Shown: piece after piece, positions 1-4,861 of the stretch
How positions within the stretch are numbered: position 1 is the first letter of the stretch
How the letters are laid out: each line of letters starts with the position of its first letter
From: an uncultured Thermoanaerobacteraceae bacterium
GTDB lineage: Bacteria; Bacillota; DSM-12270; Thermacetogeniales; Thermacetogeniaceae
Assembly: GCA_937914965.1 (NCBI GenBank)
Contig: CALGIY010000023.1
Location: 1-5,214, forward strand
DNA: 5,214 nt
Direction of reading: 5' to 3'
Notes under the pieces: model-generated
Databases searched by the model: none
What the model was told of the DNA's origin: nothing
Seen by the model: only the letters and a program-made list of their open reading frames with translations
Translations under genes and position numbers: made by a program

Positions 1-374
1 TAAGGGAGCTGGGGTTGGTTAAGTGCACAGCAGCCTCTAAACATGATCATACACTATTAAAATACTTAAACCTTGCCATAGGTTCGTTCTTAACCTTTGA
101 TAGGGCTTATGTTGACTATGCAGCTTATGAGAAGTTCTCTCAAAACCTTATCTACTATATTACTAAACTAAAAAGCAATGCAAAATATATAAGTGAGATG
201 GAGATAGATATTCCTGATGAAGCAGACAGTGGAATATTAAGAGATGAAGTGATACAGTTAAACTATGGAGAGAACAAGAAATTAACTCATAAATCAAGTC
301 TGACAAAGTCAAAGTTAGCCTTTTCAACAATGATATCAATAGTAAAGAATCAACTAATGTATTATGTCAAGTAG
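1..374 (+). pseudogene. IS4-type transposase remnant, 5' end off the window, internally deleted
   Basis: This is the C-terminal part of a DDE transposase of the IS4 superfamily, the enzyme that cuts and rejoins insertion sequence ends. The frame is open to the left edge, so the TTG at 15 is not a real start. The sequence shows a KHDHTLLKYL stretch, then GSFLTFDRAYVDYAAYEKF, whose FDR Asp corresponds to the second catalytic Asp, then IPDEADSGILRDE. Soon after a KLTHKSS stretch it jumps to LAFSTMISIVKNQLMYYVK, which resembles the extreme C-terminus of these transposases. The intervening region, which in the family holds the Y-R-E-K signature with the catalytic Glu, is missing, so the product cannot be active. 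The deletion kept the frame. The usual FDRGY Gly is Ala here. I see no clear terminal inverted repeat downstream. The family match is from memory and firm; the deletion size (roughly 90 residues) is an estimate. Confidence 0.82.
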
Positions 375-411
375 GAGGGGCAGATTAGAGACTGTGGCTG
401 CCCGAGAGGTC

Positions 412-446
412 AAAAAGCCCCTGCTTTTAAATAGCAGGGGCTTTTT
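412..446. terminator. Bidirectional Rho-independent terminator
   Basis: A perfect 13-bp stem pairs 412-424 with 434-446 around a 9-nt loop. The stem is GC-rich in its inner part (GCCCCTGC) and has A5 at one foot and T5 at the other, so it reads as a terminator on either strand. It lies 3 bp past the ywbE stop on the minus strand, so it is almost certainly the ywbE terminator. On the plus strand it would also stop transcription coming from the transposase remnant. Confidence 0.9.
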
Positions 447-449
447 GAA

Positions 450-644
450 TTAGTCTAATATTTTCTGTACCCTTCCCACCTCGCCACTCACCAATCTGAC
501 CTTTATCCCCCTAGGGTGATGCGGAGAGTTGGTAAGGATGTCTTTGACGATACCCCTGGTAAGCTTGCCAGTAGACTGATCCTCTTTCTTGACGACAAAA
601 ACTTCGAGATTTGGTTGGATGTTGCTGCGCACAGTACCGTCCAA
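450..644 (-). CDS. ywbE: YwbE family protein (DUF2196)
   Basis: This small, basic cytoplasmic protein of about 64 residues belongs to the YwbE family, which is widespread in Firmicutes and has no firmly established function. Family features seen are the central TGKLTRGIVKDILTNSPHHP stretch and the end GIKVRLVSGEVGRVQKIL, which cover most of the expected length. An ATG at 671 would give 73 residues but has no ribosome binding site. AAGGAG at 653-658 sits 8 nt before a TTG at 642-644, and starting there gives MDGTVRSNI, which lines up with the N-terminus of B. subtilis YwbE as I recall it. The TTG is therefore the preferred start. The gene is monocistronic, has its own promoter, and ends 3 bp from a strong hairpin terminator. 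The GIVKDILT and GEVGRVQ stretches suggest a small beta-rich nucleic-acid-binding fold, but that is inference. Confidence 0.92.
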   Translation of the reverse strand: MDGTVRSNIQPNLEVFVVKKEDQSTGKLTRGIVKDILTNSPHHPRGIKVRLVSGEVGRVQKILD

Positions 645-652
645 AGTGTTCA

Positions 653-658
653 CTCCTT
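653..658 (-). promoter_or_regulatory. Ribosome binding site deciding the ywbE start
   Basis: AAGGAG on the minus strand lies 8 nt upstream of the TTG at 642-644. The alternative ATG at 669-671 lies upstream of this site and has no purine-rich site of its own, so the site supports the shorter protein. Confidence 0.85.
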
Positions 659-700
659 GTAATAAGAACATTTTCTATCATTGTGGATATATGCAAGCTT

Positions 701-729
701 AGTATAGCAGAATTGTTGTACTCTATAAA
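701..729 (-). promoter_or_regulatory. Predicted sigma-A promoter of ywbE
   Basis: On the minus strand the -10 is TATACT (701-706), preceded by TGC to make an extended -10. The -35 candidate is TTTATA (724-729), a 4 of 6 match, with a 17-bp spacer. Transcription would start near 694, giving a leader of about 50 nt before the TTG start. The -35 is weak, but an extended -10 commonly compensates. Confidence 0.6.
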
Positions 730-781
730 CTGAAGACAATACGTTCAGCCTACCTCAAAGAGCATTATGTGGGACAAGCAG

Positions 782-811
782 TTGCATTCATCCCGTATAT
801 TCTGCCATAAT
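782..811 (+). promoter_or_regulatory. Predicted promoter of the ypsC-like gene
   Basis: CATAAT at 806-811 is a 5 of 6 match to the -10 and is preceded by TGC, an extended -10. A poor -35, TTGCAT, lies at 782-787 with an 18-bp spacer. Transcription would begin around 818, leaving a leader of only about 13 nt before the ATG at 832. It faces away from the ywbE promoter, so the 187-bp gap between the two starts is a divergent regulatory region. No operator-like repeat is evident. Confidence 0.45.
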
Positions 812-831
812 AGTAATCGGATGTGATAAAA

Positions 832-2007
832 ATGGCTAAGAAGATTGAATTAATTGCCACAGCTACATTTGGATTAGAAGCTGTGGTCGCCCGGGAGGTC
901 CGGGCGCTTGGGTATGAAGCCGAAGTAGAAAACGCCAGGGTGATTTTCCAGGGGGATGAAAAGGCTGTTTGCCGGGCCAACCTTTGGCTGCGCTCTGCCG
1001 ACCGGGTACTTGCTAGAATTGGTGAATTCAAGGCACTCACCTTTGATGAGCTCTTTGAGAAAACCAAGGCTCTCCCCTGGGCGGACTGGCTTCCCGAAAA
1101 TGCAAACTTCCCTGTGGAGGGAAAATCTATTAAATCGACGCTTTTCAGCGTTTCCGACTGTCAGGCTATAGTCAAGAAAGCGGTCGTGGAAAGCATGAAA
1201 AAGAAGTATCACCGGAAGTGGTTTGAGGAAAATGGCCCGCGCTACACTATTGAGGTCTCCTTACTCAAAGATGTGGCCACACTAACGATCGATACCAGCG
1301 GTGCAGGTCTACACAAGCGTGGGTACCGCAGGCTGAGCACCGCTGCCCCCCTCAAGGAGACATTGGCTGCTGCCATGATTAATCTGAGTTTCTGGAACCC
1401 AGAGCGCATTCTCTTAGACCCATTCTGCGGGTCAGGAACTATACCGATCGAAGCAGCCCTGATCGGGCTCAATGCAGCACCTGGCTTACAAAGGGAATTT
1501 GCGGCTGGAAAATGGCCTGTTATCCCCCAGCAGTTATGGAACGATGCCCGACAGGAAGCTGAGGATCTGATTCAACGGGACATTAAACTCAATATCCGGG
1601 GTACAGATATCGACCCCAAGGTTATGAGTATAGCTCGTTACCATGCCAAGCTGGCGGGTGTCAACGAGCATGTTTCATTCCAGCAGATGCCTGTTGCTGA
1701 TCTGCGTAACAAGAGAAAATACGGTTGTATTATCTGCAATCCTCCATATGGAGAGCGGTTGGAGGACATCAATGATGTAGAGCATCTTTACCGGGAGATG
1801 GGGCAGGTTTTTAAACCATTGGGTACCTGGTCCTTCTATGTGCTCTCTTCCCATCAGAACTTTGAAAAGCTGTTCGGAAGGCGGGCTGATAGAAAACGCA
1901 AACTTTACAATGGCAGGATTGAGTGCCACTACTACCAGTTTTACGGACCCCGTCCTCCTAGAAGGGAAAACGCTCCTGAGCAAGAAGAACTTCAAAGCGA
2001 AAGTTAA
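832..2007 (+). CDS. ypsC: THUMP domain class I SAM-dependent rRNA (guanine-N2) methyltransferase, YpsC/RlmL type
   Basis: This cytoplasmic RNA methyltransferase of 391 residues is related to B. subtilis YpsC and to the N-terminal half of E. coli RlmL, which makes m2G2445 in 23S rRNA. The exact target here is inferred from homology. The N-terminal ferredoxin-like region begins KKIELIATATFGLEAVVAREV, and a THUMP RNA-binding domain covers about residues 45-155. The C-terminal Rossmann-fold domain carries LLDPFCGSGTIPIEA (SAM motif I, about 194-208), TDIDP (258-262) and the catalytic NPPYGER (303-309). A GTG at 823 is also in frame. ATG 832 is preferred because it gives the family-typical MAKKIELIATA start and because GTGAT at 823-827 can pair with the 16S anti-Shine-Dalgarno at suitable spacing. 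The tail after about residue 375 is charged and probably disordered. The gene is monocistronic, bounded by its own promoter and terminator, and appears intact. Confidence 0.93.
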   Translation: MAKKIELIATATFGLEAVVAREVRALGYEAEVENARVIFQGDEKAVCRANLWLRSADRVLARIGEFKALTFDELFEKTKALPWADWLPENANFPVEGKSIKSTLFSVSDCQAIVKKAVVESMKKKYHRKWFEENGPRYTIEVSLLKDVATLTIDTSGAGLHKRGYRRLSTAAPLKETLAAAMINLSFWNPERILLDPFCGSGTIPIEAALIGLNAAPGLQREFAAGKWPVIPQQLWNDARQEAEDLIQRDIKLNIRGTDIDPKVMSIARYHAKLAGVNEHVSFQQMPVADLRNKRKYGCIICNPPYGERLEDINDVEHLYREMGQVFKPLGTWSFYVLSSHQNFEKLFGRRADRKRKLYNGRIECHYYQFYGPRPPRRENAPEQEELQSES

Positions 2008-2022
2008 AGAGACAATGTAGTG

Positions 2023-2064
2023 AAAAACTCCTTCGTGGCAGGTAGACGCGAAGGAGTTTTTTTT
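2023..2064 (+). terminator. Rho-independent terminator of the ypsC-like gene
   Basis: A 13-bp perfect stem pairs 2023-2035 with 2049-2061 around a 13-nt loop and continues into a run of eight T (2057-2064). It lies 15 nt past the stop codon. The next promoter begins only 4 bp further on, so the two transcription units are tightly insulated. Confidence 0.93.
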
Positions 2065-2068
2065 GTTA

Positions 2069-2096
2069 TTGACATCGGCGTACTTTAAGCTATAAT
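2069..2096 (+). promoter_or_regulatory. Consensus sigma-A promoter of the YitT-family gene
   Basis: TTGACA (2069-2074) and TATAAT (2091-2096) are both perfect hexamers with a 16-bp spacer. Transcription should start near 2103, giving a leader of about 40 nt. No operator-like repeat overlaps it, which suggests constitutive and possibly strong expression. Confidence 0.9.
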
Positions 2097-2141
2097 AGCG
2101 GTTGTTGTTCATTGTTTTTCAATTTTTGAAAGGTAGAGTTG

Positions 2142-3032
2142 ATGATGAAAAAGCTCAAATTGAAATTTAACTTGGTGAAGATAAAAGAATGCTTATGGTT
2201 GTTCATCAGGAAAATGCTGCCCATTATTATTGGTTCTGTTTTGATGGCAGTAACATATAATGCCCTGGTTATACCAAACGGACTGCTGTCAGGAGGTATC
2301 ACCGGAATTGCCCTGATGGGAGATTATCTGCTTGGTATCCCACTCTATATAGGTATTTTCGTCTTGAATATACCTATATTCATTTTGGGTTTAAAGGAAC
2401 TGGACTGGAAATTCTTGCTTTACAGCCTGCTCGGTGCACTGGCCACGATCTTTGCCCTGCCGCTTACCGAGCCCTATGTACCGATTCCACAGCTTGACAT
2501 GTTCCTGGCAGCAGTTTTCTCTGGTGTTCTCATTGGAATCGGTGGAGGCATTATCCTGAAAGCTGGAGTATCAAGTGGTGGGACTGATATATTGGCAATC
2601 ATTACCAAGAAGAAATGGAACATACCTATTGGTGCTAGTTCCTTCTACTTCAATTTAATTGTTATTCTGGCATCTCTGTTTTTGTTTGACCTGAAAATTG
2701 CTCTTTATACTATTATCAGCATGTGGGTGTGCGGAAAGGTTACAGACAAAGTACTCCAAGGTTTGAGTAGTTACAAATCATTAGTGATTATATCGAATCA
2801 AAACGATAAAATTGCAGTAAAAATCATGGAGAATCTAGGCAGAGGTGTTACCTTCCTGGAAGGTCAAGGTGGTTATACAAGAGAAACCAAGATGGTTATT
2901 AACTGTGTGGTAAACCAATTTGAAATTCCTAAGGTAAAAGATATCCTCTTGGAGTTGGACCCGCAGGCATTCATGTTTATCTCTGAAACCACTGAGGTTA
3001 CTGGCAAAGGTTTTACACTGCCCATGGCTTAG
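2142..3032 (+). CDS. YitT family membrane protein (DUF161 plus DUF2179)
   Basis: This integral membrane protein of 296 residues belongs to the YitT family, which is abundant in Firmicutes, often in several paralogues per genome. Its substrate is not firmly established and transport is only suspected. After a short basic N-terminus come about five or six hydrophobic segments (near residues 25-45, 65-84, 90-108, 120-140 and 168-200). They carry the family motifs VIPNGLLSGGITGIAL (44-59) and GGGIILKAGVSSGGTDILA (134-152). The last roughly 80 residues form a soluble DUF2179 domain with GRGVTFLEGQGGYT and a VPKVKD-like EIPKVKDILLELDP stretch; this domain resembles small ligand-binding folds. Three possible starts lie in a row (TTG 2139, ATG 2142, ATG 2145). 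AAAGG at 2129-2133 is 8 nt from ATG 2142, so that start is preferred. The gene has its own consensus promoter and converges on the GIY-YIG gene. Confidence 0.92.
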   Translation: MMKKLKLKFNLVKIKECLWLFIRKMLPIIIGSVLMAVTYNALVIPNGLLSGGITGIALMGDYLLGIPLYIGIFVLNIPIFILGLKELDWKFLLYSLLGALATIFALPLTEPYVPIPQLDMFLAAVFSGVLIGIGGGIILKAGVSSGGTDILAIITKKKWNIPIGASSFYFNLIVILASLFLFDLKIALYTIISMWVCGKVTDKVLQGLSSYKSLVIISNQNDKIAVKIMENLGRGVTFLEGQGGYTRETKMVINCVVNQFEIPKVKDILLELDPQAFMFISETTEVTGKGFTLPMA

Positions 3033-3043
3033 TAGACATCATC

Positions 3044-3298
3044 TCATCTATCATCCTGATGCGCGATCAACTGCTCTTTTTGGTCGCGCATCATTCTCTT
3101 AATTTGATATTCTGCTTTGAGGGCTTCGTTTTTGCTGGCGAATTCCTTGGCGTAAACCAGTTCTAGCGGCCCCCGTCCACGGGTGTACTTAGCCCCCCTG
3201 CCCTCCCGGTGAGCAGTCAACCTGGCATCCAGATCGTTAGTCCAGCCAGTATACAGGGTACCGTCCCCACATTTTAGTATGTATACATAGTAATGCAA
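3044..3298 (-). CDS. yazA: GIY-YIG nuclease-fold protein, UPF0213 (YazA/YhbQ type)
   Basis: This single-domain GIY-YIG protein of 84 residues is typical of UPF0213 (B. subtilis YazA, E. coli YhbQ). The fold is that of the UvrC N-terminal and homing nucleases. Activity of these stand-alone forms on DNA is plausible, but their cellular role is not settled. Key positions seen are YVYIL (4-8) and YTG (16-18) forming the GIY-YIG core, Arg26 in DLDARLTAH, KYT (37-39), and Glu63 in ALKAEYQIK as the likely metal-binding Glu, so the catalytic set looks complete. The start is TTG at 3296-3298, giving MHYYVYILKC as expected for the family. AGAGG at 3309-3313 lies 10 nt upstream and abuts the MATE stop. 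With only 15 bp between the genes and no promoter seen, it is probably co-transcribed with and downstream of MATE. Its stop is 11 bp from the convergent yitT stop. Confidence 0.9.
   Translation of the reverse strand: MHYYVYILKCGDGTLYTGWTNDLDARLTAHREGRGAKYTRGRGPLELVYAKEFASKNEALKAEYQIKRMMRDQKEQLIAHQDDR
3058..3092 (+). terminator. Possible yitT terminator embedded in the end of the convergent GIY-YIG gene
   Basis: A 13-bp stem pairs 3058-3070 with 3080-3092 around a 9-nt loop. It is rich in GCGCG and begins 26 nt past the yitT stop. One pair (3067 with 3083) is U-G on the plus-strand RNA but A-C on the minus-strand RNA, so the hairpin is better formed in the plus transcript. The following tract (ATTCTCTTAATTT) is only moderately T-rich, so termination efficiency is uncertain. 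Confidence 0.5.
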
Positions 3299-3313
3299 CT
3301 TAACAACGCCTCT

Positions 3314-4717
3314 CTATCCCTGTTCCTCACATAGTACCATCCCATGCACCAGGTTTTTAATCCATCGCCTTGAAATCAACCGGAATATGATGGCAGTAAA
3401 CTTTGCCACTTCCTCAAACATCACCAAAGCCACAACACCTTCAACGGGAAGGCGCAGTGTGAAAGCGCCAAAGAAAGCCAGCGGTACTCCGATGCACCAC
3501 ATGGTAGTGGCTTCTGCAGCAAGGGAAAACCGCACATCTCCCCCACCCCGCAGTACACCGACAATCTGTACAATGTTGAAAACGCGAATCACCATAATCA
3601 GGGATGTTATATACTGGATGCGCAGCGCGCTATTATATACGGCAGTTGAAACATTGAAAAGAGATAATATGGCCGGTGTGCTAACAGCCATCAGGGCACC
3701 GATGAGCAAACCGCTGAGCCAGGAAAGGGCAGAAAACCGCCAGGCATAAACCTCGCCCTCCTCTTCGTTACCCTCTCCAATCTTGTGTCCCACCATCACG
3801 GCGGAGGCACTAGCCATACCAAATATAGCTACAGTAAATAAATTCTGTATAGTATTGGTGATTTGAATAGCTGCAAAAGCCTGCGTGCTGATGTGTCCAT
3901 ATACACCCGAATATACCACAAACGCCAGGCCCCAACATCCTTCATTTAACACAACCGGCAGGATTGTCTTAAACACCTTTTCTACATATTCTGATGAGAT
4001 CCCTACTAAATCCCGCAAGCGAACCCTGAGAACATCGCTTCGGACATAGATCAGGGTAACCATTACCAACATCTCTACGAGTCGGGCAATGGCAGTTGCT
4101 ATAGCTGCTCCCTCTACTCCCAGCTGTGGTGCACCAAAATGGCCAAAAATAAGCACATAATTGAGGAATGTGTTGCAGCCCAACGCCAGGGCGCTGACTA
4201 CCATAGGCAGCACCGTATTTCCGATACTCCGGGAAGCCATACCAAAACCAATACTAATAGCCGTCAGCACATAGCTTAAGCTCACCACTTTAAGATACAC
4301 TGCACCTTCCCGGATCACTTGTGGATCTTTGTTAAAAATATTGACGATACTTTCGGGATAAAACAAAGCCACAATAGTAAACAGCAGTGATACCACGACA
4401 GCTGCCAACAGCCCGAGCCCCAGAACTTTCTTGATACTCTCCTTTTCACCTTGGCCCCAGAACTGAGCTATAAATACGCCGCACCCGCTGTGTATACCGT
4501 TGATGATAAGAATAAACAACAGAAAAAACTGGTTGGCAAGGCCCACCGCTGCTATCTCGGTTTCACCCAAGCGCCCAATCATAACAGTATCGACCATATT
4601 CAAGGAAGAGCCGATGAAGTTTTGTATGATAATAGGCAGAGCTAAAGTAAGCAACTGAGCATAAAATGCTTTTCCACTAAACAGGTATTTTTGTGCAAGA
4701 GTTTTAATGGTGTTCAA
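3314..4717 (-). CDS. MATE family multidrug/metabolite efflux transporter
   Basis: This cytoplasmic-membrane transporter of 467 residues is expected to have 12 helices, exporting organic cations or metabolites in exchange for Na+ or H+. Its substrate cannot be read from the sequence. The N-lobe starts with LALPIIIQNFIGSSLNMVDTVMIG (two halves at about 25-36 and 37-48), followed by GETEIAAVGLANQ (51-63), FIAQFWGQGE (82-91) and the GFGMASRSIGNTVLP stretch (157-171). The C-lobe repeats the pattern with LPVVLNEGCWGLAFVVYSGVYG (253-274) and ends with GVLRGGGDVRFSLAAE (387-402). Length and both MATE repeats are complete. The start is TTG at 4715-4717, supported by GGAGGG (4724-4729) at 6-nt spacing. 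It has its own promoter and a leader with a terminator-like hairpin, so expression may be attenuated. The GIY-YIG gene follows in the same unit. Confidence 0.93.
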   Translation of the reverse strand: MNTIKTLAQKYLFSGKAFYAQLLTLALPIIIQNFIGSSLNMVDTVMIGRLGETEIAAVGLANQFFLLFILIINGIHSGCGVFIAQFWGQGEKESIKKVLGLGLLAAVVVSLLFTIVALFYPESIVNIFNKDPQVIREGAVYLKVVSLSYVLTAISIGFGMASRSIGNTVLPMVVSALALGCNTFLNYVLIFGHFGAPQLGVEGAAIATAIARLVEMLVMVTLIYVRSDVLRVRLRDLVGISSEYVEKVFKTILPVVLNEGCWGLAFVVYSGVYGHISTQAFAAIQITNTIQNLFTVAIFGMASASAVMVGHKIGEGNEEEGEVYAWRFSALSWLSGLLIGALMAVSTPAILSLFNVSTAVYNSALRIQYITSLIMVIRVFNIVQIVGVLRGGGDVRFSLAAEATTMWCIGVPLAFFGAFTLRLPVEGVVALVMFEEVAKFTAIIFRLISRRWIKNLVHGMVLCEEQG

Positions 4718-4723
4718 GCTTTA

Positions 4724-4729
4724 CCCTCC
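4724..4729 (-). promoter_or_regulatory. Ribosome binding site fixing the TTG start of the MATE gene
   Basis: GGAGGG on the minus strand is 6 nt before the TTG at 4715-4717. No ATG or GTG is placed as well. It lies about 20 nt after the terminator-like hairpin, so RNA ending at that hairpin would lack it. Confidence 0.85.
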
Positions 4730-4741
4730 ATCTGGAAATAC

Positions 4742-4784
4742 AAAAAAACAAGAAACCACTTCGAAGTTTTCAAAGTGGTTTCTT
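4742..4784 (-). terminator. Strong terminator-like hairpin inside the MATE leader
   Basis: In minus-strand RNA, 4784-4769 pairs with 4765-4750 to form a 16-bp stem with one U-G wobble and a 3-nt loop. It is followed directly by TTCTTG and a run of seven T. On the other strand the wobble becomes a C-A mismatch, so the structure is built for minus-strand transcription. It lies downstream of both the antiporter stop and the predicted MATE promoter but upstream of the MATE ribosome binding site. It could therefore end the antiporter mRNA, attenuate MATE, or both. Confidence 0.8.
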
Positions 4785-4798
4785 CAAACACAAATTGT

Positions 4799-4827
4799 AT
4801 TATAGATTATTTGTCGATACTAATCAA
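4799..4827 (-). promoter_or_regulatory. Predicted sigma-A promoter of the MATE transcription unit
   Basis: On the minus strand TTGATT (4822-4827) and a perfect TATAAT (4799-4804) are separated by 17 bp. The predicted start near 4792 leaves a leader of about 75 nt. The promoter lies in the gap after the antiporter stop. No better promoter exists between the leader hairpin and the MATE start, where only about 24 bp remain. Confidence 0.75.
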
Positions 4828-4861
4828 CACGCCTGCTTTGCCCCTCACGATTTTTATGATT

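Noticed and set aside
823..831. GTG at 823 as the ypsC start
   Set aside because: There is no well-placed ribosome binding site, and the extra three residues are not typical. The bases GTGAT there fit better as the binding site for ATG 832.
765..1212. Open frames of 100 and 112 codons on the minus strand
   Set aside because: They overlap the clear ypsC-like gene in other frames, have no recognisable domains or ribosome binding sites, and are shadows.
1675..2112. A 145-codon minus-strand open frame
   Set aside because: It runs antisense through the methyltransferase catalytic domain, the terminator and the yitT promoter, with no protein family features.
3387..3749. A 120-codon plus-strand open frame
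   Set aside because: It is antisense to the MATE C-lobe, has a biased Pro/Ser/Thr-rich composition typical of a shadow, and has no promoter.
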